From assembly GCF_000801105.2 (NCBI RefSeq), contig NC_079514.1, forward strand, positions 5,766,001 to 5,830,000: a stretch of 64,000 nt of DNA, written 5' to 3'. Of this stretch, positions 1-12,214 are shown one piece after another (position 1 is the stretch's first letter; the number at the start of each line of letters is the position of its first letter). Origin of the DNA: Raphanus sativus. Lineage: Eukaryota > Streptophyta > Magnoliopsida > Brassicales > Brassicaceae. A program made the position numbers and the translations under genes. Below the pieces are notes generated by a model. It worked only from the letters and a program-made list of their open reading frames with translations, had not been told where the DNA came from and made no database searches.

Positions 1-660
1 ATAAACCTTTATTTAAAAATGAAACATCATCCCTGTTTGTTTTCCTCCACAATAGTGTTATTTTAAAAATTTGAGAGTTGTCTCTTTATTGACTCTTCTC
101 TGTGAAATGCATACACAAGATACAACTTACAAGAGGTCAGAAGAAAAGCTTTACGGTATTTGATCACAAACACATGGCAGTTTCTTTTAACAACTCTTAC
201 CTTAGAGTTTCGGATGAAGTGTGTTGACATAACACCAAGAGCTATCTATGTATGTTTTCCAGTGTTATCCTCCATAATAGTGTTTTTTAAAAAAAGATAT
301 GAGAAATGCATACACAAGAGTTCAGAAGAAAAAACTTCACATTCTTTGATGACAGTGTGTTGGCATAACACGAGGAGCTAACGCATTCACTCTTGTGTCC
401 GGTGCCATCTCAGCAACAAGTGCCTTTACAGAAATAAAGTGGACATGTTAGTCAGAAATGTTACAACCATCGTTATGAGTGAAAAAGGAGAACGATTATA
501 TCTTAGTCTAGACAATCATGACACCTTGATTAGTCAGAGAAGAGCTGTTTTCCAAGAGAAACTAGTGATCTACTAATGCTCCCTAGATCGTCCATGTGCA
601 AGCTCCGGTTCAAGTTTTGTGAGAAAGCAAGGCCTATACTGAATAGGGGGAACTATTGAA
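1..660 (+). repeat. Duplicated F-box/FBD gene tail upstream of IleRS copy 1
   Basis: This block is non-coding but closely resembles 17980-18520, which lies downstream of the intact F-box gene and upstream of IleRS copy 2. Shared landmarks include the stretch around 30-110 and the stretch around 160-240. Positions 560-650 retain the last part of an FBD domain (compare 17745-17840 and 18395-18500). I infer that the segmental duplication creating IleRS copies 1 and 2 carried this tail along. No intact reading frame remains. Confidence 0.75.
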
Positions 661-675
661 TTAATGCATGAAATT

Positions 676-840
676 AGGGGTGAGCATTCGGGTATTCATT
701 CGGGTTCTGTTCGGATCTATCCGCGTTTCGGGTTCTCGGGGTTAAAGATTTCAGCCCCATTCGGATATTTCTAAATTTCGGTTCAGGTTCGGTTCGGATC
801 CTTGCGGATTCGGTTCGGGTTCGGATAACCCATTTAAATT
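676..840. repeat. TTCGG-rich transposon terminus (truncated)
   Basis: The stretch opens with a TAGGGGTGAGCATTCGGGT-like end and is dense in the TTCGGGTT / GGTTCGG word, a composition typical of the ends of some abundant plant DNA transposons. I find no matching inverted end in the next kilobase, so it is either truncated or its partner is too decayed to see. Its first bases resemble the end of the 711-bp element at 50561. Confidence 0.45.
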
Positions 841-1640
841 ATTTTAAAAATTTTAAAATTCATTATATACTTTAAACTTCACAAAATCTTTAAACAAAAT
901 AATATATTACATATAAATTTGAATAACATGTGTCAAAATACCAAGATTTAACATATAAATTGATTTAATTTGAATATTTGGAATGAGAATCAATATATAT
1001 TTTAAATATTATTAGTATTTTGAGTATACTTTAACTATTTATACATGTACTTTTGACTATTTGTATATATTTTGGACAATTTAAAAGTATTATATATATT
1101 TTGGATGCCTTTTAATATACATTAAATCTAAAATTAATTAATATATATAGATATATTAATATATTTCAGATACATTCGGGTACATATATTTTTAAAAAAG
1201 TAATATCTTATATAAGTTTTCAGATATTAAGTAATATCTACTTATATAAGATATTATTTTTTTTCCAATTATTTCAACCTTTTTGTTGTATTTTTAAAAT
1301 AGAAACTCTATAATTTATTTGATTAGATGGGTGACATATATTTTTGATAAGTATTTAATTGTAAAACTTGTTTGATGTCAATATTTTGACTCTAACATTT
1401 TATTTATATAAAAAAATAATTCAATATAAAAGCTTATATAAATTATAATGAATATAATTTTTATTTACGGAATTGTTTTATAGTATCTAAAGATGAAATA
1501 ATAGTTATACTAATTTTTGGATTTTTTTTTTGAATAAACTATCACAGTGTTTTAATCAATTATTTGATTTATCAAATATTTTTTTTCAAATAGATTAATA
1601 AAAGTTGTCAAAAAATGGGATCTACTTAATAAATATAACA
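841..1640. other. AT-rich intergenic DNA
   Basis: No coding region is supported. From about 1370 to 1600 there is recognisable similarity to the upstream regions of the other IleRS copies (18700-18890, 40850-41010 and 48960-49230), for example the run around 1410-1490. This is therefore probably decayed ancestral promoter DNA of IleRS copy 1. Confidence 0.6.
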
Positions 1641-1905
1641 CATGAATGAACGCTCTGACTTGTCTCTAGTTTCTCTCACTAGAGCTTTGGACTCTCCTTC
1701 AAGTTTATTTGTTTCACAAATCCATCTCTCCTTTTCAAGCTCTCTGATTCAGTATCTAAAAACCCCAATCCATCTTCTCAATCTAAGTTAAAGCTCTGTT
1801 TCAATCATGTCTTCGGAAATGGATCAAGCTATGTTAGCCTTGTCTTAAAGATGATGATGACCCCAGATTTACCTCAATTCTATGCGACAGAACCCAATGC
1901 ATGCA
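1641..1905 (+). pseudogene. Fragment of a retroelement leader/ORF start (DUF4283-like)
   Basis: A pyrimidine-rich leader is followed by ATG at 1807, reading MSSEMDQAMLALS before a stop. This resembles the first residues of crucifer DUF4283/zinc-knuckle proteins found in LINE-type elements; the following bases still encode an acidic run and a FTSIL-like stretch in shifted frames. It replaces the promoter-proximal part of IleRS copy 1. The family call rests on memory of that N-terminal pattern and is tentative. The frame is broken within 14 codons. Confidence 0.4.
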
Positions 1906-4900
1906 GCCTCCTTTCGCCACCGGCCTCCCTCACTCGGTACCAGACCATGACGGGGCACCAGGGAATCCCGGTTGAGATGGGGATCGATAGGTACAACGAG
2001 GAGTGTTGTGTCTCTCTTTGTGGATGAGTGGGAGAAGGTTGTTACGAGGAGTGGTCGTTGGATTGATTTCGAGAAGGATTACAAGACGATGGATGTGGCG
2101 TTTATGGAGAGTGTTTGCTCAGCTTTTTGATAAGAGTCCTATCTACAGAGGCTTCAAGGTTATGCCTTTTAGTACTGGTCTCAAGATAGCTACAAGGTCG
2201 TTTCGGATCCTGATGCTATGGTGACGTTCCCGGTTATCGGCGATGGAGATAACGCTGCTTTCGTGGCGTGGACTCTTCCTTGTAATCTCGCCTTGTGTGT
2301 TAATCCCGAGTTTGTTTATCTCAAGGTTCGTAACAGGAACAGTGGTTGCTGAGTCACGCCTCTCAGCCCTTCCCAGTTTTGCTAATGCTTCTTCTGCTGA
2401 TACCAAGAAAGCTAAAGGTGGTGCTGATTGTTATCAAGTGTTGGGGAGAAATTAGAAGGACCTTCCCTGGTTGGGAAGAAGTACGAGCCTCTGTTTGACT
2501 ACTTTAGTGACTTCTCAAGCGTGGCCTTTCGAGTTGTGGCAGATGATTATGTCACTGATAAAAGTGGTACTGGTATTGTCCACTGTGCTTCTGCCTTTGG
2601 TGAAGACGATTACCGTGTTTGTCTTGAGAACAACATCGTTGAAGAGGTTACTCTTATTTTTTACTACATTCTACTCTTCTGAACTCTCTTTATGTCTCAT
2701 TAATGGTAAATGTTCTGTTTGCAGGGTGAGGGTCTAGTTGTGGCTGTTGATGAGGATGGGTTTTTTACAGAGAGGATTACCCATTTCTTTGGCCGCTATG
2801 TCAAAGATGCAGACAAGGACATTATTCAAGCCGTGAAGGTGAGTATATTAATGTGGACCATCGGATTATTATTTTTTAACCCGCTTCTTATTGTTTAAAT
2901 AAATTTGTTCATTGTTATCGCAGGCCAAAGGAAGACTAGTTAAAACTGGGAGAGTTACTCATGAATATCCATTTTGCCCTCGATCACACACTCCTATCAT
3001 ATATTGAGCCCCTTCCCTCTTGGTATGCTTCTTGCTTGCTTACTATGAACTTAAGCTAAGGTCTTTGGTTTGTTGCATTGAGTTTGCTTAAGAGATGCTG
3101 TCTCTTTCTTTCTGCTATGTTTTCATTTCCATATTGTATTTATTTCAATAAGTAGTGAACATCAGATCTTTATGGTTGGTTGAATATTCTATGAAGCTTG
3201 TTGTTTGATTCTTATGTGTGGTTAGGATGCTGAAGTTTGTATGTGTTTGACCTGTCAGGCTTATGCGGGTGGATGAGCAGTTGAAGGAACAGATGTTAGA
3301 AAGCACCGAACAGACCCACTGGGTACCCAATCATGTGAAGGTCAGTGGAAGAAGGATCAATACTCTATAATATTCATTACAAGTTTAGCAGTTTTAGAGT
3401 TAATGAAGTATTCTGATACCTTCTTCTTGGTTTGACCTGCCCAACTCAGGATAAACGCTTTCACAATTGGCTTGAAAACGCAAGGGATTGGTGCATTAGC
3501 CGAAGTAGATTTTGGGGCACGCCTCTACCTATATGGATCAGTGATGATCGTGAGGAAGTTGTTGTCATGGATTCTGTTGAGAAGCTTGAAAAGCTCTCTG
3601 GTGTCAAGGTCTCTTCTTTTGTTTTGTTTTGTTGTTTGTCTATCTTTCTCCTGCAACTAATTGTCTCCTGGTGCTCATTTTTGTCTTTCTGATGAAGCAG
3701 GTCTTTGATCTACATCGTCACCATATTGATCAAATTACAATCCCATCTAGTCGTGGGCCTGAGTTTGGTGTGCTCCGTCGTGTAGAAGACGTAAGATGGA
3801 TCCCACACTTATCTTATAATCCTTGGTTATCTCACACTTATGCTTATTATTATTATTACCTTTTTTTCAGGTTTTTGATTGTTGGTTTGAGAGTGGGTCA
3901 ATGCCTTATGCGTACATCCATTATCCTTTTGAAAACAAGGAGCTTTTTGAGAAGAACTTCCCTGGTGATTTTGTGGCTGAAGGGCTTGATCAGACTCGTG
4001 GATGGTATGTTAAAACTTGCATATGTAAAATTAATCACCTTATTTTCAGGTGCTCCTAACTTCTTGTAAAGTGATGAGCCCTTTTACACCTTTCTTCACT
4101 GAGACGTTATACCAGAATCTGCGGAAAGCATGTGAAGGTTCCGAGGAAAGCATCCATTACTGCAGTTTTCCGGAAGCGGAAGAAACGGTGATACTGAAGT
4201 CCATATCTCTGTATCCAAAGGATAACATATGAATTGTCTGACATTTTTTCTTATTTTGAAATTAACCAGAGAGTGGAGAAGAGGATTGAGCAAAGTGTTG
4301 CAAGGATGATGACAGTCATTGATCTTGCTCGGAACATTCGTGAGCGTCACAAGCTACCCTTGAAAACTCCTCTAATGTGAGCGTTCAACTTCATCACTAT
4401 TCTGCTTTTGCTTGGTTGGCCTATACTGAACAAAAAAAGTAACGCATGCTTATCCTTGTTGAATCAGGGAAATCACTGTAGTTCATCCAGATGCAGAATT
4501 CTTGGATGACATAACTGGAAAACTAAGAGAGGTCTGTCGTGTATCTTCTTGAAGTTCTTTTAAATTTATTATGCATATATAAAATATCTACAAGTAATTT
4601 CTGAGGTTGTTAATGTAGTCAGCATAGCGTTCCATTTTGATTTTCATTTTTGCAGTATGTCTTGGAAGAGCTTAATGTAAGATCTCTAGTGGCATGCAAT
4701 GATACTATGAAGTATGCGTCTCTAAAAGCAGAACCAGATTTCAGGTTTGGTCAAGTTTTTCTTCTTTTTGCTTCTAACGTTTTGTGCTCAATTTTAGAAA
4801 GCAATTTTGATTTATTCGTATTGCTCTATATATAGTGTATTGGGAAAACGGCTTGGGAAGTCAATGGGGCTTGTTGGAAAAGAAGTGAAAGAAATGTCTC

Positions 4901-6018
4901 AGCAAGATATCTTAAGATTCGAGGAGGCCGGTGAAGTGACTATTGCTGGACACACGCTGGAGCTAACAGATATCAAGGTATCTGATCTCATCCTCCATGC
5001 TTTTCTCTTGTGGAAGGGATGGAATGAATGAAGAACATGCTGTAAATAGCTAAACGCCGACACTTTTTTGTTTCATGTGCTGTTCAGATTGTCAAGGTTT
5101 TCAAACGTCCGGATGGTTTAAAAGATACAGAGATTGATGCAAACGGAGATGGTACGGGATTACCTTGTCTATTGTCTATTTTTTGGTTTAAATCTTTAAT
5201 CTGATTACGGGTGTTCGGTCTACTGTTAATGATATAACATTTGCTTTCCTTAATGATGCAGGTGACGTTTCGGTGCTTTTGAATCTACGACCAGATGATT
5301 CGTTGTATGAAGCAGGTGTTGCTCGTGAGGTAAATAGATAATAATTCCATAATATGCCTAAAGATATCGTAGGAAAAATACATTTTTCTCTTATAAGAAT
5401 GTTGTTATATAATCGATCGATGCGTTCCCTTTTATTTTTCTGTTACTGTATCTAATCAATTTTCCGATGCTGTGCTTATGAGCTCTTCTTCCCTTGTTTG
5501 TTATATATATAGATTGTCAATAGGATCCAGAATCTAAGGAAGAAGGCAGGTCTGGAACCAAAAGACTTTGTGGAAGTGTACATTGAATCATTGGACAAGG
5601 ATGAATCTGCGTTGCAACAAGTTCTTAGCTCTCAGGTAACTGTGTTTGTTTGTTTCAGTTTCCAACTTGTCAAGTGCATTGCATCTTGTCGTTCATTTGT
5701 GTTACCAGAAAAAAAATCTTATCGTTCATCTTTTTGTGTGGGTAGGAACAATACATTAAGGATACAATTGGTTCATCTTTGCTTTCGTCTACGTTGATGC
5801 CAACTCACGCAGTAAGTCATCTCATCATAATCATCAACACTCCTTGCAAGCCTGCGTTAATAAGTCAGAAACGTAATGAAATGATCTGTGTCTGTTATTT
5901 TTTTTCCAGGTGATATTATCTGACGAGAGTTTCCAAAACGTTTCAAAGCTGTCGTTTAAGATTAGGTTTGCCAATTGCTCGTCCGTCTTTGAAGTTCAAC
6001 GAAGACGAGTAATGAATG
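1906..6018 (+). pseudogene. Isoleucyl-tRNA synthetase, cytosolic, copy 1 (dead)
   Basis: Exon remnants are colinear with copies 2-4, but the gene cannot work. The first exon begins only at PPFATGLPH (1908) and the next ~35 codons, including the rest of the HIGH motif, are deleted. Further deletions and frameshifts follow to about 2646. Exon 3 has an in-frame TGA near 2999 (after the codons for PIIY). Exon 7 ends at about 4004, and the next recognisable exon, at 4050, corresponds to exon 12 of the other copies. Exons 8-11, with KMSKS, are gone, and the deletion joins intron 7 to intron 11. Exons 13-21 remain readable (for example 4667-4744, 4837-4977, 5517-5635), and the frame ends at LARPSLKFNEDE. 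Residues in exon 3 ([18 protein letters not shown]) match copy 3, so 1 and 3 are closest relatives. Confidence 0.9.
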
Positions 6019-6508
6019 TTTTTCGACTGTCCAACAAAACTAATCTGTGTTGGAAAATATTCTCCATATTTTTTCCTTTTGCAACAAAAAAAAAGATATT
6101 CCAGAAACTTTTGACATGATTTTCTTTGAGTTAGATGCCAAATGTAGCAATACAAGTGAGATAAAAAAAATACTGTACAAGCACTTCTATGGTCAGAACG
6201 GTAAAGACATTGTTTGGAAGAAGTCTTTTCATAAAAATGTATGAGCTTAATTTTGAATTAAGTTATAATACTTTAGATTAGTACAATAATTATTTGAAAT
6301 TTAATATGCATGATATTTATTTATTAAATTTATATATTTTATGAAATAACATATGTTCATATATTACTTATAAAAATAAAATAGAAAAACCAGTTTGGTT
6401 AAAACATTTCGTAGTGGATGATTGGTTAGCATTTAATTTGATTCTTTAGCTTTATTTGTTTTTAAAGCAACATATCTAATCAATTATGATGTAGCTTTAA
6501 TTTTGAAA
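6019..6508. other. Former 3' UTR of IleRS copy 1 and flank
   Basis: 6030-6240 matches, in reverse orientation, the DNA just beyond the stop codons of copies 3 and 4 (34895-35100 and 41023-41240), so it is conserved 3' flank/UTR of the duplicated unit. From about 6245 the DNA is plain AT-rich sequence up to the Helitron edge. A short open frame here (6047-6244) is not conserved as protein in the other copies, and I do not regard it as a gene. Confidence 0.65.
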
Positions 6509-8000
6509 CTAGATTTTGATCCGCCCTTAAAAAGGGCGGATATATTTTTGTTGGAAATTTTATTTTACGTAATGAAATTTATGATTTTTGATAAATTATA
6601 TATTTTATTTTTTTATGAAATTTATCTTTTATTTATTTATATGACTTATTTTTGTTATTTTAAATATGACTAAATTTTTGAGACTCTAAATAATTCTAAC
6701 CCGTAATATGATTTTATTTATTTAAACCTGAAGTTAAACTTATTTTACACTGATTTTTTTTAATTTTAAATAAAATATTTTATATGTTCAACACTCTTTG
6801 TATTGAAAAATTCATTTGTGCGTTTCAAAACATTTTCTATAGTTTTATAAATTTAGTTTATGTGATTTAGTTTTTATTAAATGAAACTATTTTTTAAGGA
6901 ATTGAGATAACTCAGACCTAAAAAAATATGGAGTCGTACATGCCTCGATATACAAAATCATTTATTGGTTTAAAATATGGAGTATTGTACATGCATCAGT
7001 AAATATTAATTATATATTTATTGTGTAGAAAATGTGTACCGAATAATTCTTCTTTGGGGCATCAATTAGTAATAATGTCATTTACACTGGTTAACGGTTA
7101 ACGTGGATGAGATTATGTTTGGTATTATCCTACAGGAACCCAATTAATAATTACGACAATCAGTATATAAACCAAGATCCACTTATTTGGTAAATCAGCC
7201 GAAATACTTGGTTATTAAATAAGATAGATATTTTTTTTTTTAAAAAGAGTTTATGATAGATATTGACTGAGTTATTATTAAAGAAATATATGACAACATA
7301 TTGTTAATCTAAATTTAATGTAAGACTAAAGTATTAGTAGTTTAATGAAATAGTGTAACAAATTTGTATAAGTAGATTTAAAAAAAGTTTTTCTTTTAAT
7401 AGTCTATATTTAAAATTTAAAGTACAAAAATTATTTGATATTTTTTAACTATGATGGGTTGAGTAAATATAAACGAGGTATTAGTAGTCAAAGAAATAAA
7501 TATTATAGGCCGATATTAATTCACTGGATTAAATAATGTATAATGTACAATAAACCCATTATGTGTTGCTTAGAGCATTTCTAACCTCAATCTATATTTT
7601 ACTGTAAAATGGAATAGAAAATAGAGTAATGACCAAACAAAAAAACAATTACTCTATATATGGAGTAATCATTTTTTTCTTTGGTCATTACTCTATTTCC
7701 CACTCCATTTTGCAGTAAAATATGGAGTGTGGTTGGAGATGCTCTTAACTACATAATACTCGGGTATTAAACTGAGAGAGTATTGCACATGAATCAAAAA
7801 CCATCGACCCATCCTTTAACAAATTGAGATAGTGGATCCCGCATGTTTCATATAATTCTGTTGAAGTGCATTACTATAGTAATGATTTATTATAACTATA
7901 TGTAAGACCATTAACTAAATTACCATTATGCCATTAATGAGGGTACAATAACCTTTTATAAGTAGGTTTATTCAGAATGATCATCTTTTAATAGTATAGA
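6509..8000 (-). mobile_element. Non-autonomous Helitron
   Basis: Read on the minus strand, the element starts with TCTATACTATTAAAAG at 8000 and ends with CTAG at 6509. A perfect GC-rich hairpin (CCGCCCTTTTTAAGGGCGG, 6521-6539) sits about a dozen bases before the 3' end. The flanking bases are A on the 5' side and T on the 3' side, as expected for Helitron insertion between A and T without target duplication. These are the classic termini of crucifer Helitrons. There is no Rep/helicase coding capacity, so it depended on a helper element. A Tourist-like MITE is nested at 7573-7744. Confidence 0.88.
7573..7744. mobile_element. Tourist-like MITE (PIF/Harbinger type)
   Basis: A 172-bp element with long terminal inverted repeats. 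The left end GAGCATTTCTAACC mirrors the right end GGTTGGAGATGCTC, and pairing continues inward for roughly 60 bases (TACTGTAAAATGGA on the left against TCCATTTTGCAGTA on the right). It is flanked by TTA at 7570-7572 and 7745-7747, the 3-bp TWA target duplication of PIF/Harbinger elements. It lies inside the Helitron and therefore inserted later. The whole element could fold into one hairpin. Confidence 0.85.
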
Positions 8001-8103
8001 TTTAAAGTTACAGCAAAAAAGAAAGAAAATTTCCTATTTCCATTTATTTGAGTCCAAAGTGCTACATCCCTATTATTTAGGTTGGAAAAGTTTTAAAAGG
8101 AAA

Positions 8104-8891
8104 ATAGATTTTGACCCGCCCTTAAAAAGAGTGGGTATATTTTTTTGTCAAAAAGATTATTTTATGTAATGAAAATTATAATTTTTAATAAATTATATAT
8201 TTTGATTTTAAAGGCCAGATATTTTTTGTTGAAAAAAAAATTTTATGTAATGAAAATTATGATTTTTAATAAATTATATATTAATTTTTTAATCAGATTT
8301 ATCTTAAACTTATTTATATGACTTATTTTATTATTTTAAATAAGACTAAATATTTGAAAACTCTAAATAATTCTAACCAATATTATAATTTTATTTATTT
8401 AACTTATCGTTTTTAAGCACGAATCAAAAAAATTGGTATATTATCATCGACATAATTTAACCATATTCAAAGTTGGTTGGTTACTCACCGGTTTGGTTAA
8501 GTAGCCAGTTCAGTATATCTCAGAAAAGTTCGTCCTTGAATATGATAGATATCATATTTTGTTCGGAAAAGCGTATAGTAGGACATCATTATTTCATAGT
8601 TCGTGAAAATCTTTATGATAACCGATTTAAATCATACATGTAGTCTATGGTTTGAATAGTAGTAATTGACTTTTTTAATAAAGTCCTACAAACCTATCAA
8701 ACGGTTATGTTAGTCCGGTAGTGAATGATTAAATTATGTCGTTAGTTTTAGTTGCAGGTCCAAGAACTAATTTACCAAAATACCATTAATGAGAGGTTTA
8801 ACTTTCTTTTAAAAACCAGTGGCAAAATAAGTAATATTCCAGGATAATATGAGGGTAATAATTAGCAGTGATCTTGTTTTAATAATATTGA
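8104..8891 (-). mobile_element. Decayed Helitron, related to the one at 6509
   Basis: The 3' end region (minus strand) repeats the hairpin and GGGTCAAAATCTAT ending of the neighbouring Helitron, with CTAT instead of CTAG. A weakened 5' end, TCAATATTATTAAAA, ends at 8891. The interior from 8140 to 8330 aligns with 6540-6640 and includes an internal tandem duplication of about 78 bp. There is no coding capacity. The end calls are less certain than for the first element because both termini are mutated. Confidence 0.6.
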
Positions 8892-9560
8892 TAAAAACAT
8901 TCGTACTTATTAGATAAATTTAAAAACAGAAATATCACTTAACAAAAAAGAAAAAAAGAAAAAATAATACATCAAAGAAAGAAAACCCAAACAAAAAGTC
9001 GGTAGAGAACTTGCGGCTAATATAATTCATATGTTTTCTGAAAAAGAATTGAATATAACTTTACAATATTACTCATATGTTTTCTGCTATATTCACAATA
9101 TTTATACTTATATTTTTATGTTTTATTCAAATATGGCCTATATATGGCTATATTTCTCTTGTAATCATAAATATTTGAGCTGCCTTAATTTATAAAATAA
9201 ATAAGATCTCAAATGCTTGGCATGAGTAAATAAATAAGATCTCAAACCACTTCTATCGATATAAGTTGAGTAGAGCAATCGGCTCCTACATTTTAAAAAA
9301 AAAAACTAAAGAACAAATGAAAAAACCATGTCTGAAACCCTCTGAACAAAAACAAGATATAAAACTACATATAAAATATATCATGATATTCAATAAAAAT
9401 TTCAAAAGTTGGAGACTTTTCTTTCTTCTGTAAACAATCAAATCTATTTTTATTTTTGCTGTATAATTACACCCAGACTCATGCGATCAATTGTTATTGA
9501 CAATAACAGTTAGTCTTTGTTAATCTATTTTTATTTTTGCTGTATAATTACACCCAAACT
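8892..9560. other. AT-rich intergenic DNA
   Basis: No coding frame, RNA gene or clear terminal repeats were found. A 40-base block, TCTATTTTTATTTTTGCTGT plus flank, occurs twice (around 9441 and 9522) as a short direct repeat just before the retroelement remnant begins. Confidence 0.6.
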
Positions 9561-11303
9561 TCGAAATCTCTTTCTTGAAGTTTTTTATGCTTCACGACTT
9601 GTCAAAAATCATCATCAATAATAGCATTCACGTGGTGTTTCAACTTATCATCTCCAGTCTCGCTGGGCAAAGCTTCTTGCCTCCTTATGGCTTCTCCTCT
9701 CTGAACTACTTGCATCTCTAGCTTCTTCACATGAGTGTTTAAACTCTCTATCCTTGTGTTCAGGCTGTTGTAGACATAATCTATCTACCTATTGAAGTCT
9801 ACTGTCAGCTTCTGATGTTCCTCTAAAACTTGATAAAGCGTGGCTTCGATTTTGCTTTTCTGGGTGGGCTGTGGTGGATTCTGGTAGGATGAATTTCCAT
9901 AGTTAATGTTGTGGCTCTAGTTGCTGCTGTATGGTTTCTGGTTCTGTGAATTATGGAAGTTGATTTTTTGTCGATAGAAGTTCATGTTTTTTCTTTAGTT
10001 TCCAGATCTCTGAAATCCAGTGCCACCAATGTAATTCACATCTTTCTCTACTGCTTCTTGTTCATCTTCATCTACAGTTTTTGTATCCCCCACTAAGCAA
10101 ACCTGCTTCTTGACAAGATTGTGAACACTGTCCAATTTTGCTCTTACTTCATCTATATGCTCCTTCCTTAGCATGGCTGCAGATTTCTTTCTCTCAAAAT
10201 CAGTGTTTTTGATGTTGTTGTTGGATGTGAAGTTCTCGATGAGTCTCAATGCTTCCTTCGGGTTCCTGGTATTGAATTTTCCTTCGCTAGCTGTATCCAG
10301 AGCCATCTGATACTGCGATGCGATCCTTCTGAAGAATGTACTGATCAACCGAACTTCATTAAACCCATGATGTGAACAATCTCGCTAGAATGCTTTGAAT
10401 TTGATCCAAGCATCTCTGAATGATTCTCCAGGTTTCTGTGTGAATGTAGCAATTTTGCTCCTCAATCTTCAGCGCGTGACCCATCAAAAAAGTGGCTTAA
10501 GAATTTATTCTTAGTGTCAGCCCAAGATGTAAGCGATCCTGGTAGTAACTTCTTAAGCCAATGTAAAGATTCTCTTGCAAGTGAGTACTTAAAGAGCTTA
10601 CAGAATAGGTAGTCTTCAGGGACTCCATTGACTTTGATAGCGGTCACAAGATCCTTGAACCTCTCCAGATGATCCATAGGATGCTCGCTGGTTGTTCCAT
10701 AGTAGGGAATCTGACCAACAAGTGTGTAATGTTGTGGCTTCAATTCGAAATCCACCCTCTGGATAGTTGGAGGGTGAATAGTTGATATGTTAGCGTAGTA
10801 TTGATCTGGACGGTGGTAGTGTGCCAATGATCTGGTTCGAATAGCTTCATCTACAGGCTCAACAGCTCTTGTAGCATTAATGTCGGGGACATGAATATAG
10901 TACCCTGATTATTTATCCTTTGACCTGCTGCATTACGCACATGACCCTCCTCGTCATGTTGGTTTCTTTTCTCATCACGTACAAGTATCAGTGTCGCAAC
11001 CATGTATCGCGGCTCAGTATCGATCGACGTTCGAGGTGAAGTATCGATCGATGTCGGGTGGTATGTGTCGGTCGACGGAAGAGTAGCTTTGGTCGATGGG
11101 GTTGAGCGAGTATGGGTCGATGGAGACGATGTCTCGGTCGACTGTGGTTGACGAGTGTCGATCGACGAGCTAGTGTTGTTGTCGGTCGATGCGGAGCATC
11201 TCTCTTTGCGGATTAAACGTTCCAAACTTACAAGATCTTGTGAGAATAGTAGCTCTTTTTCCCCGTTGGTTCTGGTACTGGTGTGTAACACCTGAAAAGA
11301 CAA
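9560..11303 (-). pseudogene. Ty3/gypsy (Athila-like) gag region, broken
   Basis: Minus-strand frames read as one degraded Gag. 11303-10851 has a Ser/Thr-Asp repeat (SIDT/STDT units). 10827-10462 has the retrotransposon gag domain, with PPTIQRVDFELK, EHPMDHLERFKDL and LLPGSLTSWADTKNKFLSHFF. 10348-9995 continues the capsid (STFFRRIASQYQMALDTASE, then FERKKSAAML). 9990-9560 carries the coiled linker (VKKLEMQVVQRGEAIRRQE). Stops and frameshifts separate the blocks. No protease, reverse transcriptase or integrase is present before the Helitrons begin, so the element is truncated after gag. Confidence 0.85.
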
Positions 11304-11368
11304 GAAAACAATTTATGTCAGAAAGAGGTTTAAAAGAAGTAACATAAACTTAAGATTAAATCTATTAG

Positions 11369-11395
11369 CGATCAAAGCTCCCTGGCAACAACGCC
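11369..11395 (-). other. Primer-binding site of the gypsy element
   Basis: On the minus strand, TTTGGCGTTGTTGCCAGGGA lies just inside an LTR edge ending TATCA. This matches the general form of the tRNA primer-binding site that follows the 5' LTR in Athila-like elements. It sits about 65-90 bases upstream of the first Gag frame, supporting a 5' LTR on the higher-coordinate side. Confidence 0.6.
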
Positions 11396-11399
11396 AAAT

Positions 11400-11960
11400 T
11401 TGATATCACTCAAATTATCCTAAGGAGTGACTTTACTCTCTCAAATAAAAGGTTAAGTTGTAGTACTTAGGGACCAAATCTACATGGAGTTAGGAAACTA
11501 ATGAATCTAGTCTGGCTATTTAAGCTAGGTTGATAATGGGTTTTAAGTATAATTCCAGAGATGAGCAAGGTAGTTGCTCGAGTAACAATAGTTGGTTTTA
11601 GACAATAATATAAAAGTTGTTAAATCAGAGTTTCTATTTAGATAATCAGGATTATAATCCTATATATGTCTAACAAGTTGCATGCATGATATTATAGAAT
11701 TCAACACTATTTAACAAGATGATAGGCTTTCACGTTTTCAGCTTGTCTATTGATAGATCTAGTGATACTCACGGCAGTAGGGCGGATCACTAGAAAGTGT
11801 CGATCGATTATTCAATAGAATATCGATCGATACACCTTTCACACCGTTGATCGATTATTCAATGGAATATTAATTGACGTGATTCTATCAAGCTTTATTG
11901 CGCGAATTGAATGGGTTCACTAGGCTGCTTAGATCAGCTCTCGCCTTACTCTTATGTTTA
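11400..11960 (-). repeat. Probable 5' LTR remnant of the gypsy element
   Basis: The inner edge (TGATATCA, 11400-11407) abuts the primer-binding site. The region contains repeated TCGATCGAT/ATTCAATAGAATA words (11798-11875) also seen in the Gag-proximal DNA at 11020-11170. I cannot place the outer boundary and there is no second LTR in the window to compare, so the left limit of about 11960 is a guess. Confidence 0.4.
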
Positions 11961-12214
11961 TAGTTTGATAAGGACAGTTTCAGGGTGAGTTGTATATTTG
12001 TATTTTTGTTGGGATTGTTTAAGTTATATTTATATTCTAAAATAAATAAATAAAAAAATAAATGTGAAAAATTGTACTTTTAGATGTATAACTAGTTGGA
12101 CAAAATTTTATTTTAATTTCAAGAGAATCAAAAATTGTTATAATATAAATTTAATAGATATAACTTCAAAAAATTTGGGCTTTTGAGTAAAGTTTTAAGC
12201 CTTTTAACAAAATG

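Noticed and set aside
160..381. 73-aa open frame in the left flank
   Set aside because: It lies in the duplicated FBD-tail flank, is not conserved as protein in the matching region at 18000-18200, and has no recognisable domain.
1807..1845. ATG at 1807 as the start of IleRS copy 1
   Set aside because: The frame stops after 13 codons and the residues match a retroelement ORF start, not the MEEVGEGK start shared by the other copies.
6047..6244. 65-aa frame after IleRS copy 1 that looks partly protein-like
   Set aside because: The matching 3' flanks of copies 3 and 4 do not keep the same frame, so conservation is at DNA level as duplicated UTR.
9441..9560. Possible CRISPR-like or satellite repeat
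   Set aside because: Only two copies of a short AT-rich block; the genome is a plant's, and no array is present anywhere in the window.
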